Origin: Nymphalis io
Taxonomy: Eukaryota; Arthropoda; Insecta; Lepidoptera; Nymphalidae
Assembly (NCBI RefSeq): GCF_905147045.1
Contig: NC_065888.1
Coordinates: forward strand, 13,831,001 to 13,895,000
Reading direction: 5' to 3'
DNA: 64,000 bases
The notes under the pieces were generated by a model. That model made no database searches and had not been told where the DNA came from. It saw nothing but the letters and a program-made list of their open reading frames with translations. This document shows positions 22,893-35,487 of the stretch, in pieces. The translations under genes were made by a program, and so were the position numbers. Numbering within the stretch: the first letter of the stretch is position 1; every line of letters starts with the position of its first letter.

Positions 22893-23327
22893 CATTTGTT
22901 TATAAATTAATTGTGATTTGTACGTTCTTAATTGCATTTGATGTAAAAAAGTAATAAAACGATACTTGTGTAATGCTAAAATGCATTACAAAAACCCACT
23001 AATTAAGATATTAATGTTCTGTCATCAAAAATTCCAGCATGCAGATCTAATTAATAGACGAGACTTTGGCGGGAGTAGGGCTGATGCTTAGTCTTAAATA
23101 TATGTGTATAAGTTTTCCTAAAAATAAATTATTAAAACATTTGACTATATGTATAATTATATATCGTGTATTCATTGTAATTAGTTTGCTTTAATGAATT
23201 TATATGGTACAACTAATTATTTTATATAACTTTTCTAAAAGCTCTCTTAGTAATGAGGCCGCATATTGTATATAACTATATTATTTCCGCATATTGTTAA
23301 TTTTATATATTGTAAGCATATTTAAAG
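22892..23327. other. AT-rich stretch, no gene seen
   Basis: Nothing recognised. Confidence 0.55.
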
Positions 23328-23595
23328 TTTTTTTTATAAAATAAGTGGTCCCACTGCTCATACACATTGACTTTTTAATAAATGTTACCTATCGCTTACA
23401 TCGCCAATGCGCCAACAACCTTGGGAACTAAGATGTTATGTCCCTTGTGCCTGTAGTTACACTGACTCACTCAGCCATTAAACCGGAACAAAAATTACCA
23501 CTACTACTACCACTAGTACTGCTGTTTTGCGGTAGAATATCTGATGAGTGGGTGATGCCTACCCAGATGAGCTTGAACATAGCTCTACCACCAGT
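23328..23595 (-). mobile_element. SINE-B copy with internal changes
   Basis: T-run at 23328-23335, damaged hairpin region, intact 'caccttgggaactaag'-type block, a small CTA-repeat expansion at about 23499-23516, and the 5' end at 23595. Confidence 0.85.
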
Positions 23596-25514
23596 AAGAA
23601 GTTTTATTCTAAAGTTTAATTTTCATTAAAGTAGTTGATATATTATTGTTGGATTCACATACGTTTTAACTTTCAACAAATTGCTGAGTTATAGCTCTTC
23701 TTACACGATTTTCTTTAATTATGAGTCAAATCTTGCTAATAAAACCAGTTCTACTCAAACGGTTAAAGTTTAATTTTGTTCGCGGCCTTGATGGTGGGGA
23801 GAATGGAATTACTTTATACATTTAAAATTTGTTTCAGTTAATGCATGGAAAAATGATTTGTTTTATAAAATACTTTTTTATTATCACTGGGGAAGTTTTG
23901 AAGAATTGTGACAACGATACAAGCAAGTTAATCGATTCGATCGCAAAGATACACGTGGGTATATTATAGCACATTATTAGCATAATTTAATAATCATATA
24001 TTCCGGTGAGCTCAGGAAAACTCGTTGACGTGTTGTTGTTGTTCTAATCCTAATGTTTCCTATTTGGAATTTACTAATTAAAAAATAATACTCCTTTGGA
24101 CGTTTTCTTAATTGAATGTATGTAAAAAAGCATAAGCATAGTTTTTATAATATTTCTAAAATGATAGTATATATTTTACAGGTAATTTTGTTATATTCAT
24201 CAAGCCAAAATATAAACTGTAGAGTTTTATTCATTTTTTTAAGTAAAGTCAAAATAATAATGTAAAATCAAGCAACTACTACTTGTATGTATTTTCTTTG
24301 TAATGCTTTTATATGACTTTTATAGTACGGCATAATATTTTAAATTTTAAAATAGAATATCAATATTTTTAATCTATTTATCCGGATTTTAAATTCTTAA
24401 TATCTCTGAGTGTATTAAAAATATTCCTTTGTGTAAGTTATCTCCATCAATAGACAAAAGTCATTATTTATACCTTCAATCAGCTAACAATGTTATCTGA
24501 GATAAAATATCCCTTATGATTAATTATACTATTATCTCACCCTACAAAACCGGTGGATTATAAATTAATGAAGTTTAGTAGAATAATTGACGAGTGGCTG
24601 ACACTAACACTTTGCACAAAGGTAGGACTCACGACGGTATATTACTTCGGATTTTGTTGAGATACCGATATTAATATTAAAATTGAGTTAAAATTAATGT
24701 TGTACTAAATATTGTTACGACAATTACCATTATTTATGGCTTAGACTCTGTAACAGGCTCAACAAAGTTGTTATGACGAATATACATCGTTCAAAATTGT
24801 ACCTACTTCATGTATATATTCATGCCATAACAATATTAAACTCTAATGTTTCGTTTATATCATTTTTAGTATCAGTATTAAAGTGGAATATTTTCATATG
24901 AAAACTTCAAATTTGATTCAAAAGAGGTTTTAATGAAAATTAATAATTTTAAAATTGACAGATTTTAAAATATTTTGTGAATAGTTTTTATTACGGTGAA
25001 TCAGTTTCTAAGGAGTATTCGATTAAATAGTATTAGGAAAAAATGTGTTTATCTATATGATTTAATTTATTCTTAAAAGTTAAGTTAAAATATATACGAG
25101 TTATGTTTAAAGTCCATATCAAGGTGGTCGAGGGCAAAAGTCGTTAGTTAATAAATTTTAACGCATGCGCTAAAATTCCACCTCGTACCGTAATACGTGC
25201 ATACTATAATATATTATGCTAATAAGGAAATTGTACACAAATTTCAAAGTGCGGACGTGCATATAAGAAGGAGGATATCCATTAAAATAAATGCTCGGAT
25301 TAGAAGATTGCGGTTAAAATATTCTAAGAAGAGTATCGTTTCCAGAAATATTATTCTGAATACCTACTTGTTTACCAATTAAAGGCAGTCAGGCTTAGTG
25401 GAGAAATGAGGATATTTGTATACTATCACTTTAGTGTAATTTCTTCTAACAATTATGTAGATATTCTTATACCTCCTTTAATCGATATATACTTATTACG
25501 CTTTTAGTAGTAAC
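23596..25514. other. AT-rich stretch, no gene seen
   Basis: About 1.9 kb without a recognised repeat or coding motif; the open frame at 25197-25382 has no recognisable features. Confidence 0.5.
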
Positions 25515-25586
25515 AGGGAAAGTCTTCTACTCCTTGAGGAGAAGACTTTCTACACGCTGTTCCAATGCGAGTTGGTGGATACGATG
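25515..25586 (-). mobile_element. Decayed SINE-A fragment
   Basis: 'ccttgaggagaag', 'acgctgttccaatgcg' and 'gagttggtgg' follow the SINE-A order in minus orientation. Confidence 0.55.
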
Positions 25587-25642
25587 TTATTCATTGCAAT
25601 TCTTTATGATACACCGAAACAGAAGCTTAAAGTAAACTGAAT

Positions 25643-25884
25643 TACTGGTGGTAGGGCTTTGTGCAAGCTCGTCTGGGTAGGTACCACCCACTCGTCAGAT
25701 ATTCTACCGCAAATCAGCAATACTTGATATTGTTGTGTTCCGGTTTGAAGGGTGAGTGTAATTACAGGCACAAGGGACATAAAATCTTAGTTCCCAAGGT
25801 TGGTGGCGCGTTGGCTATAAGCGATGGTTACCATCAGGTGGCCCATATACTCGTCCACCTTACTATTCTATAAAAAAAAAAAAA
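25643..25884 (+). mobile_element. SINE-B copy lacking about 50 internal bases
   Basis: Standard 5' end at ACTGGTGGT. Two internal deletions: one after 'gtgagt', and one that joins 'gcgatggtta' directly to 'ccatcaggtgg', removing the left arm of the 3' hairpin. 13-base A-run. The copy shows which parts were dispensable after insertion, not before. Confidence 0.88.
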
Positions 25885-27111
25885 GAATTAGGCTGAATGA
25901 GCAGTTCGACCTTCCACTAACATTGGTGCAATTCCTGGTGTATTAGAAGTGGAATTTAATTAAATGAACGAATCGTTACCAAAATCAATGCGATTAGAAA
26001 AGTTTTTCAGTTCGACTAAGCAGGTCCAAGACGACAGTTCCTCCATCTTAGTCATTCACCACTTTTTGAGAGTAATATTAATACGCGTACAATATATGTA
26101 CGCGTATTTTTGTTGCCGTTTCAACAGTCGAACGTTCGTTTAAACTGATTCTCTTAATGAATCACAAAAATTGTTTTTCGCGTTTAAAGTCGTGCATCGA
26201 ATGATTTGGCACTGTCATCTCTAATTGATATACTTTAGTACATGTTTCTCAATTAACGTCAATGCCTGGTTGTCAATGAATTTTCTCAGTCAGTTGCAAA
26301 ATTTCGCCACCATCGTTGACTGATACTGTAGTCTGATAATTTAAATAATAAAAATAATCATCAAATTTGGTCGTTTCTATCGTCAGTTATGATCAAGAAT
26401 GTTTACAAAAATTAGAACTTTTGTAGTTGCTCTTTATTGTAACTGTGATTCCTGATTTTATCCTAAAAACGTTTTCAGGCCGTTTACGAACAAAACAAAA
26501 AATAATTACGCATATCCATTGTTCTTATCATCATGTATGATCTTGATTTCATATAAAATCCCATTAAAAACGGCACATAAATTTTTTCCTGTCCTTATAA
26601 ACCACTGTCGGACAATTATTAAGAACATTTGAAAAATAATGTAAAATTGATCAAGCTGATCTCAAGTGATGCGCGTACTAACGAACTACTATTAATTTTT
26701 ATTTATATATGTGACCATAAATCATACAATGGTTTGTCTATCAGTGTTTAAATATATTTAAGGCCAGAATGCGCTTATTATGTTTTGCAAAATGATTCTA
26801 CGAATGAATTGTCTCGGTTCGCACCCTTTCTGGACAATCAAGGATTCTGGCTAAGTGGCGATGAATCAAATGATAATTTATTTATACAAATTATTATCGG
26901 TATTGGTCATGGCCTCACACCGCTTACATTATATTTACATAAATAACGCTTCTGAGTTTGTATAAATATCATATTTGCTTTTAACGATTAATATTGAAGT
27001 AGTAGTTTAATCACCACAAAAAAAATTATGGCTTATTGTCATGGTCGCGGTATGTCAGTTTGTTTGTTTATTTGATTGTTACACTTTTACGTATTAACCA
27101 TTACATATACA
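25885..27111. other. AT-rich stretch, one short palindrome, no gene seen
   Basis: Holds the inverted repeat at 26080-26108. No coding signal or repeat family recognised. Confidence 0.5.
26080..26108. repeat. Short perfect inverted repeat
   Basis: AATACGCGTAC and its exact reverse complement, separated by aatatat. Confidence 0.8.
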
Positions 27112-27346
27112 GGGGTACAGAAAAGCAATACTCAGTATTGTTGTGCTCCGGTTGGAAGGGTGAGTGAACCAGAGAAACTTCATGTAGTAGGGACATAACA
27201 TATTGGTTCCCAATGTTGGTAGCGCATTGGCGATGTAAGAAATGTTTAATATTTCTTATTCTCCCAATGTCTTTGGGGGTAACTACTTACCATCAGTTCT
27301 AGTTGGCCATCCACCTACCTACCTACTATATTATACAAAAATTGCA
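27112..27346 (+). mobile_element. SINE-B copy, 5'-truncated and diverged
   Basis: Contains 'caatactcagtattgttgtg', 'ggttggaagggtgagtgaacc', 'ggcgatgtaagaaatg' and 'actacttaccatcag'. The terminus is 'ccacctacctacctac' then 'tacaaaaa'. Confidence 0.8.
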
Positions 27347-28496
27347 CATATATTTTTTTATTAATTTTGTCCGTTGTTGTTGACCAACGTTATGTATGAA
27401 ATACTGGTAGATATCTTCAAATCGAACTAAGTCAAGTATACAGCAGCTTGTTCTTAATAAACTAACTTCAAACACCGTTATGAAAATAATTTGTACAAAG
27501 ATCATTTACACTATAATATCCTATAAATGTAATTCTCGGAAGTCAATTTGAGTAACGCTCAAGTATTTTGCTTGGAAACAATATTTTCCTGCTATGATAT
27601 GTGATTTGATTCCATATTATTGTTACTAATTTAGTAACGAGAAAGTAATGAGATTGCGCATAATGATGTGAACCAATATGTGAAAAAAGTGGCAAAATTA
27701 TGTTAAAGGCTTTATGTTAAAAGCTTTAAAAATATTTAATATTGAATACTTAATTCGATATATAAACAGACATTTATATAATATCAGCAGTTCAGTATTT
27801 TTTTCTCCTCTTTTTGTTAATCGATTATCCCCTTCTTTTTTGTTTGTAAGATATAATCAAGTTTTAGTGTAATCAATTAAAAATAAAAATAAATTTCGTA
27901 ATTATATATATAAAATTTAATAAAAGAATTTCATGACAATTCAATGCTTTGTCTACGCGTTATGTATGCTAATACAAACACACTTTCAATTTTTCTCAAC
28001 TATGATAAGTCTTAAATAATATATATATATATATATATACTGTAATTATTTTCTTTGTTATATTATAATGTTTTGTTTTACACGTTTAATATAGTTTTGT
28101 AACAAAATGTAGAAGACATTTTGATAAATTAATAATAACCATAGCATAAAAATGTTAAGCAAAACATATCTTCGGGGAAGTTTTAGCTGCACTTGAAACA
28201 CGTTTTTTACTGCATAAGGTCAACGAACTCTGACATTGAAATGATTTGACTGGGACGTCTGTAATTTGCTATAATCACGTTACAAACCAGATCGAATGAT
28301 TACATATATTAAAAGGTAGCTAAGAATTCGTTAGATGATCTTTATGTACTTAACTGATGACTTTATATATTTAACTTGAGTGCCTCTGCTTACAATTAAT
28401 GTAACATATTAAAGTTTTAATTTTAATATATAATTTAAAAATTGCAACTAACATAATTAAATGAAGGCAAATTAAAACATACTTTATTTAAATATG
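27347..28496. other. AT-rich stretch, no gene seen
   Basis: An AT dinucleotide run at about 28020-28040 is the only feature. Confidence 0.55.
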
Positions 28497-28700
28497 TGGT
28501 AAGGCCATACTTAGTATTGTTGCGTTCCGGTTTGAAGGGTGAGGAACTACAGGCACAAGAGATATTACATCTTGGTTCCCAAGGTTGGTGGCGCATTGGC
28601 GATCTGAGGAATGGACAATATTTCTTACATCGCTAATGTGTATGGGCAGTGATGACCACTTACCATCATGTTCCCATTTGCTAGTTCAGCTAACTATAAC
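28497..28700 (+). mobile_element. SINE-B copy, 5'-truncated
   Basis: 'tggttcccaaggttggtggc', 'gcattggcgat' and 'gatgaccacttaccatca'. The poly(A) end is not preserved. Confidence 0.8.
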
Positions 28701-28749
28701 ATGAAAAAGGCCTTTATTTGCACATTTTCATTCGATTAAATTAAATTAA

Positions 28750-28800
28750 TGATACCACCGGTTCGGAATGTAGATTCTATTGAGAAAACCGTAGTAAAAA
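28750..28800 (-). repeat. Interspersed repeat fragment (CGGTAGAATCT type)
   Basis: 'taccaccggttcggaatgtagattctattgag' is the reverse complement of a motif also present at 42130-42205 and 54936-55005. Family unassigned. Confidence 0.55.
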
Positions 28801-29786
28801 ACCGTAGTAAGTTATATAACTAAAAATATGTTAATAAATTACAATAATATTTACATATCCTTCCTGAATATCAGCAAGTAAAAACAATACGTTATTATAT
28901 AAAAAATAGACTAAAATATTTTACAATGTATACACAGACAGCATAAGTAGACAGTATTAGAGAGTTAAGGTTATATTAAAATCTAAAATAATCATTATAT
29001 TATTTTAAATTGTCTATAAATTATTTAAAAATGTTTTTGACACAAGATTCGAATCAATTAATTGGCACGATTAAAACATCTACGTAATTTTATTAAAGAA
29101 ACGAATATATTAAATAGAAATAATAATACAGGAAGCATTTATTAACTCTTAGGAGTCTAGGTGTTATGTTTATTTCTCGTATTTATTCATCAATTGTCAC
29201 TGATTCTATCAAAATAATCAATATTATTGTGAAAATACGTAAATATATTGTTGTAAATATAGTGACGCATTGTAAATTTTCCTTTCGTTGAAAGCGTCAC
29301 GAAAGGAGTTTCGAGCTCGAAGATTATATATATCTCGTAAGTTCTTAGGTTTCCGTATACAAAGGATGTACGGTAAGGATCTTAGTCACAGCATTTCTTT
29401 AGAATATCAATAGCTAGACAATGTTTTTCTTGTACAAATTAATAATAATAATATCTTTACAATCCTCTTGTGCGTACGTTTGGAATAACTTTTTTATTTA
29501 CGTTACAACATTTTTAAATTCTAGATAGAATCATAATTTAATTTTTAGGACTATTGATTCTATAAAAATTTGCTCTCTAATATTACTTAAAGGGATGTTA
29601 TTGGTCTTATAGCTGTACCAACAGTTAATCTTTTTACAAAAGTCCAAACCGAAGCCTCCAAATTGTCATTGTTGTGGTACCGTAACCCGAGTATGTGAGT
29701 CTGTGTCGCACTTGGTCCCTTTTTATTATTCTTTAATGATGCAGACCATTATCGTGTATGTCTTAGCCACAGATTTTTGTTTAATG
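28801..29786. other. AT-rich stretch, no gene seen
   Basis: Nothing recognised. Confidence 0.5.
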
Positions 29787-30077
29787 TTTTTTTTATAGAA
29801 TAGGAAGGCGGACGAGCATATGGACCACCTGATGGTAAGTGGTCACCAACGCCCTTAGACATTGGCATTGTAAGAAATGTCAACCATCGCTTACATATCC
29901 AATGCGCCACCAACCTTGGGAACTAAGATTTTATGTCCCTTGTGCCTGTAGTTACACTGGCTCACTCACCCTTCAAACCGGAACACAACAATATCAAGTA
30001 TTGCTGTTTTGCGGTAGAATATCTGATGAGTGGGTGGTACCTACCCAGACGAGCTTGCAAAAAGCCCTACCACCAGT
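29787..30077 (-). mobile_element. Full-length SINE-B copy
   Basis: T-run at 29787-29794, hairpin and all family blocks, ending at the ACTGGTGGT 5' end. TAATG is present next to both ends, a possible target-site duplication. The open frame across it is a shadow of the repeat. Confidence 0.92.
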
Positions 30078-30343
30078 AATGTGACCTGAATGAGCTCCCC
30101 GGTAACAGTTAATATTATTTATTACACTTAGATTTGGCTGTTATATTAATGTTCCCTATAATATTAGCGAGGAATTTGATAATTGAAAAATGTGATTTTA
30201 TGATGAACGCACCCAATTTAAAACTATTACATCACTTATAATTTTTGTATTACGGTTATTCTAAACGGTATTAGGTTTCTTTCCTCAACGATTGAGTCAC
30301 TTTATTGTACTACCACAAACCTTGAATTTAGATTGTGTTCACG

Positions 30344-30516
30344 TCATTACAGGCATAAGGGACATAAAATCTTAGGTCCTAAGGTTGGTGGCGCATTGGC
30401 TATGTATGCGAAGGTTAACATTTCTTACAATGCCAATGTCTAAAGGCGTTGGTGACCACTTACCATCAGGTGGCCCATATGCTCGTCCGCCAACCTATAA
30501 TATATATAAAAAAAAC
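30344..30516 (+). mobile_element. SINE-B 3' half
   Basis: 5'-truncated at 'attacaggcataagggac', with an intact hairpin (ggtgaccacttaccatcagg), 'cccatatgctcgtccgcc' and an A-run. Confidence 0.88.
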
Positions 30517-30930
30517 ATGAACAACGATTAACCAATGGTATTAATTGATTAAGACGAAACCGAAGTACGAAATGGTTTCGACACTTGTCGAATGCGCTTT
30601 GTCCCACAGGCCTAGTTTTGTTGTCAATAGAAAAGTGATTATATAGGTTTTTGTCTCTTATCATTTACTTTAACATATTTATCTTGAATACTTCAATGCT
30701 TTTTTAAGTTCACTTGTTTAAATAAGGATAAGCAAAATGGGACTTCACCTAATGGATTTTTTTTTCAAGACAAGATAGATAAAGGGACATAAAGATTAAG
30801 GAATTCTTCTGATAATCAATAGTAATAATTTTAATAATAGTTGCTTATAATTTGGCCGGTATTTGCAAAACTTCTAATGACACTTTTTTAATAAGTTTCA
30901 TTTATGTTATTTATTAAATACTTTACACTT
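30517..30930. other. AT-rich stretch, no gene seen
   Basis: Nothing recognised. Confidence 0.5.
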
Positions 30931-31219
30931 ACAGTAACAGCCTATGTCCCACTGCTGGGCTAAGGCCTCCTCTCCCTTTTGAGGAAAAAGTTTGAAGCTT
31001 ATTACACCACGCTGCTCCAATGCGGGTTGGTAGAATACTCATGTGGCATAATTTCAATGAAATTAGACACATGCAGGTTTCCTTAGGATGTTTTCCTTCA
31101 CCGTCAATCACTAGATGAATTATAATCACAAATTAAGCACATGAAAATTCAATGTGCCGAATTTGAACCCACGATTATCGGTTAAGATTCACGCGTTCTA
31201 ACCACTAGGCCATCTCGAC
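30931..31219 (-). mobile_element. Near full-length SINE-A copy
   Basis: Minus orientation from tail (acagtaacagcc) to head (accactaggccatctcgac). Small deletions in the head and near the tail. Confidence 0.9.
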
Positions 31220-31399
31220 GTCACACTTAAGCTGTAATATATTTATTTGTAGCTTACAGTTCTGAATTTGCTTTTTATTGTGGGGTGAAAACGATCCCAT
31301 GGAGAGATAAGGGTTACCTTGTGTTAGAGCCCATATATAATATAATGATTATTGCTTATAATTATATTTATACAAATGATTATTGCTTATATAAACTGG

Positions 31400-31684
31400 C
31401 GTCTCTATGGCGGTGATGAGATGGTTTCGAACCGCGAAACCTACATCATGCTCTCGTGTTTCCAAGAAACTCTTGCCCTTCCAGTAAAAAGTGTAGTTAG
31501 CTTCACGCAAAGACCCTTCGTCTTCAGTTCTGGTCTCTTGTAAGGCTACAATATCAATATTGAGCCTTTTAAGCTCCACGTCGATACTGTAAGTTTTGCG
31601 CAGTTCTTGGGCGCAATCGGAGCTTCCGTAGGTGTTCGGGAAGCCTGTCCTCATCGTTCGGACATTCCATGTCGCAAAGCGCAT
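31400..31684 (-). pseudogene. LINE endonuclease-domain fragment
   Basis: Translation from ATG 31684 begins MRFATWNVRTM and continues to IVALQETRTEDEGS, then FYWKGKS and VGFAVRNHL. TWNVRT and ALQET are the first two motifs of the apurinic-like endonuclease (EEP fold) of non-LTR retrotransposons. The Glu of QET is a metal ligand in the family. This domain nicks target DNA to prime reverse transcription. Similar sequences are often mislabelled 'craniofacial development protein 2-like' in insect annotations. The fragment stops after about 95 residues, before the SDH motif, and no RT follows, so it is a dead 3'-truncated piece. The element clade is not certain. Confidence 0.8.
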
Positions 31685-32270
31685 GTAAGCAGCGTTGGTG
31701 TGGGTTTTAAAAAAAAAAAAAAAAAGGCGGAACAAGTTAACGCTGCGGCGGATCAGTACCTTATTGATCGGGGGCTGCCCGACTTAAAGCAGGCGGTAGC
31801 TGATCAATGGATCTACGATGGATCCTCCTACTGTCAAGAGTGGCTCCTGGCGTCCGCACTTACGCCTATTCGTGCGGACTTATAACCGGTGACTGCCACT
31901 CTCCGTGTTGTTTTCCACCTGCAAGACAGGTGAGCAAAGTGTCCTCTCCGTGGATGCTGCTACGCCTGGGCCAGGTGACTTTATGGCAACACGGGCTTGC
32001 CCAGTACCCTTGCCACCCTCTCCTCCTCCCCAGCAGGATCCGCAGGAATGACGAGTCAATACGTGTGGCGCTGGTTTGGCCGCAGGTAACTGGCTTACGC
32101 CTAAACGGAGGCACCGCTCCGGGTTTAATATTAGTTTTCCTTCTTCTTTGGCGTGACGCTGGGATAATTTTGGGAAACAGCGTATCAAGGAGAGGGGTGA
32201 GGATACTGTGATCACGGAAGATACAGGAATGTGACACTAGTAGCTAGAGCAGTCCGGGGTCGCGTACCCG
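31685..32270 (-). mobile_element. GC-rich leader of the same LINE fragment
   Basis: Lies directly upstream (minus strand) of the endonuclease ATG, with a 15-16-base homopolymer (A-run on the plus strand near 31710-31725) just before it. It is much GC-richer than its surroundings, and the two overlapping minus-strand frames in it show no known domain. The best reading is the 5' untranslated or leader part of the LINE; a separate insertion joined at the homopolymer is the alternative. Confidence 0.5.
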
Positions 32271-32883
32271 CCCATTTATACAATGTAGTATATTAGTTGA
32301 CGTTTATAGTCACTACTCAGCTGCTAAAGATCGTATGACCTAATGGAGCTTAGAGCCTCACACAATAACTGGTTTATCTTAACTAACTGGTTTATCTTAA
32401 CCAAAAATAATATTCTAATCGAACTGTTAGTTCCCGAGATTAACGCGTTCAAACATATAAACACATCAATTTAAAGCTTTACAATATTTGTATAAGTTAT
32501 TATCACTACTTTTGTAAATATTTGTCAGCTATTACTGAAAATGCACATTGCAACGAGATCAGAAACTAATTATTTGCTATATTTATTGTCAACAAAATGT
32601 TAAATTAACATTGCGTGACAAGATTTGTTTAAATAAAACAATGTCGTGTGCTCTCGTAATTGCACGTAATCCGTACCTAATGACCTTATTTATCAATGCT
32701 TGATAAGGGACGCGACACACGTATCCATATGTTGATAGTTTTCGTCGACTTTGCTCGGAATTTCTTGGGTATATTAAAATGATTACAACTTATTTATAAT
32801 GGACAACATATTAAAAAAAATGTAATTGACCCCTGCTGACATTAAATGTAATATATTATAAAACGAGGTCAGATATGTATGTC
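32271..32883. other. AT-rich stretch, no gene seen
   Basis: A short direct repeat 'aactggtttatcttaa' occurs twice around 32369-32400. Otherwise nothing recognised. Confidence 0.5.
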
Positions 32884-33173
32884 ACTGGTGGTAGAGCTTT
32901 GTGCAAGCTCGTCTGGGTAGGTACCACCCACTCATCAGATATTCTACCAAACAGCAGTACTTGTTATTGTTGTGTTCCGGTTTGAAGGGTGAGTGAGCCA
33001 GTATAATTACAGGCACAAGGGACAAAAATCTTAGTTTCCAAGGTTAGTGGCGCATTGGCTATGTAAGCGATGGTTGACATTTCTTACAATGCCAATGTCT
33101 AAGGGCGTTTGGTGACCACTTACCATCAGGTAAGGGCCCATATGCTCGTTCGCCTTCCTATTCTATAAAAAAA
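32884..33173 (+). mobile_element. Full-length SINE-B copy
   Basis: ACTGGTGGT start, all blocks, and a 7-base A-run end. The right hairpin arm carries a small insertion (caggtaagggccc). Confidence 0.92.
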
Positions 33174-34239
33174 CCCAGAACCAAACGCTGTGGTTACTAA
33201 CGAGTGGAAGCGAATGCATTCTGTTAAGAGGGATATATTGAGTGACGATGATGGTCAGAAAATAAAATAAATAATTTAGATAAAGTTTGTATATTATAAA
33301 GAAATGCCACCAACAGAAATGGTGTTTGAAAAATTTAAAGACACCAGCATTCTAGTGGGCAGTCACAATGTATTTCAACTCACAAAAATGGCTTTTTTTC
33401 ATTTTGTTGTAATGGAATTCTACTTTTTATGGCCAAACACGAAATTGAACATATTTTTTTTCCAATTAATTAATTTCACCACAAAGGCTTGAATGCACAA
33501 TTGTTTAAATTATTTTTTATATCTTTACAATATTTAATTGATCTTTGTCTAAAATTTCAGATTTGTATTTGTGTAATTTATTCAATTGAGGATTTTTGTG
33601 TGTGAGATATTTAAGAATTTTTTTAATATATAATTAGTTATATTCCTCTTTTAAGATCTTATATAATGGTATAATAAGAAACTATATTGTACAACTACAA
33701 ATTACATTAATTTCAACCTTAATTTCTTTGCATAATAATTAATTTATTATTTATTATACTTATTCATGTATATTATAGAATAATAGTGTCAATTGTTATA
33801 TTTTGTCTACATATACAAATGCGTATATCAAATTTTATTCCAATGAAGATTTGTGGTAGTATAAAACATCTAAAAATTGGTTAAAACGTCTAAGAATTAC
33901 GAAAACATACGATTTCGAGCGTATAAGTCTGAAATTTTATGAGTTATAATATTACGGTTTAAAAATATTACCATACCGTAAGCTTTCATCAGATTTGAAA
34001 GATTTACATAGTTTTAAATTAAAACCGTATTACTATTGTGCTTTCCCGACGTTTTTAGCGCCCACGACAATCGATCCGTCACGTTGTATTGAATTAATGA
34101 ATATGAATGAGGATGATCAAATATTGAAATTGACGTATACAATCGTAATGGATTTTATATGTAAATCGAATGTTTCTGTAAAATATTTCTATGTAATATA
34201 ATATGTACATAGAAAGGAAAGGCTACACTTATATTTGAC
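33174..34239. other. AT-rich stretch, no gene seen
   Basis: Short frames at 33304-33492 and 33995-34201 show no motif, and the second lacks an ATG. Nothing else recognised. Confidence 0.5.
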
Positions 34240-34505
34240 GAGCCGGTTGGCGTGGTTGGTAGAACACTTGTCTTTCACGCCGAAGGTTGTGGGTTCGATT
34301 CCCACCCAGGACAGACATTTGTGTGCATGAACATGTCTGTTTGTCCTGAGTCTGGGTGTAATTATCTATATAAGTATGTATTTACAAAAGAAAAGTAGTA
34401 TATTAGTATATCAGTTGTCTGGTTTCCATAGCACAAGCTTTGTACAAGCTTAATTTGGGATCAGATGGCCGTGTGTGAAAAATGTCCCAGGATATTATTA
34501 TTATT
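34240..34505 (+). mobile_element. Full-length SINE-D (tRNA-derived)
   Basis: Head: A-box-like TGGCGTGGTTGG and an exact B box GGTTCGATTCC inside a 5-bp T arm (gtggg/cccac). The anticodon-arm region resembles tRNA-Asp or tRNA-Glu. Body: 'ggacagacatttgtgtgca', 'tgtcctgagtctgggtg', 'tcagttgtctgg' and 'ggatcagatggccgtgtg'. Tail: (ATT)n. Not a functional tRNA: the acceptor stem does not close. Confidence 0.88.
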
Positions 34506-35198
34506 TATTATGAATATTTTTCATTATTATTATTTTTTTGGTCAAAAGTTAATAAGTATTCAGCGCCGGCTCATATTCAGATTGTTTATCAGCCCTCCTT
34601 TGTTCCTATATTGACCTCACTGTGCTATGATCACCACCTATCGGCATGTCTAAATCATGTCACTTTATTGTATTTTGCTACAATATGTTACTTTAACGCC
34701 TTATCTAAAAATAAAATCTGGGAATCTCGTCTCATAGCCCCCACCCCGTGCTTTCCCTGATATATCAGCAATATTTGAATTTCTCTTAAAATTGACATTC
34801 GCATTCGCGAGCTTAAGCCACTCGGCAGCTTGCATTATTTTACTCCAGGCTGTGTATATGACGCTACAGATATTAAGGACTTACCGTCCAAAAAAATGTA
34901 CGCAGGTTTCCGTGTTCTATCTATAAACTTACATTTTGTGAATGAAACGATCGTCTCCAGTTTGAAAAAAAATAGATAAAATCGCTATTTTTTTTTTGCT
35001 AGTTCCTTTCTGGTCAGGGTTTTTTGTTTTTGGAACCGGTGATAGTTTTTTATTCTTTGATCATCAACAATGTTATTTATTAGAATCTCTCATCTACCAT
35101 TACAGGTAACCCAAAACGACAGAATGGACTTATGCATAGTTAGAACTAAGATATTTTAACATATTTTATTTTATATGTTTAAAATCTCGCAATACAAC
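34506..35198. other. AT-rich stretch, no gene seen
   Basis: A 92-codon frame at 34482-34760 overlaps the SINE-D tail and has no motif. Nothing else recognised. Confidence 0.5.
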
Positions 35199-35487
35199 TT
35201 TTTTTTTTTTTTATAGAATAGGAAGGTGGACGAGCATATGGGCCACCTGATGGTAAGTGGTCACCAAACGCCCTTAGACATTGGCATTGTAAGAAATGTC
35301 AACCATCGCTTATAGCCAATGCGCCACCAACCTTGGGAACTAAGATTTTAAGTCCCTTGTGCCTGTAATTACACTGGCTCACTCACCCTTCAAACCGGAA
35401 CACAACAATATCAAGTATTGCTGTTTCGGTAGAATATCTGATGAGTGGGTGGTACCAGACGAGCTTGCACAAAGCCCTACCACCAGT
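35199..35487 (-). mobile_element. Full-length SINE-B copy
   Basis: 14-base T-run (poly(A)), intact hairpin, 5' end at 35487. Small deletions near 'gctgtttcgg' and 'gtaccagacg'. Confidence 0.92.

Noticed and set aside
31807..32237. Overlapping frames of 111-134 codons on both strands
   Set aside because: All lie in the GC-rich LINE leader, overlap each other and show no domain; GC-rich DNA gives few stops by chance.
33995..34201. 68-codon frame
   Set aside because: No ATG at its start, no motif, AT-rich composition typical of chance frames.
34482..34760. 92-codon frame
   Set aside because: Begins in the SINE-D tail; no recognisable domain.
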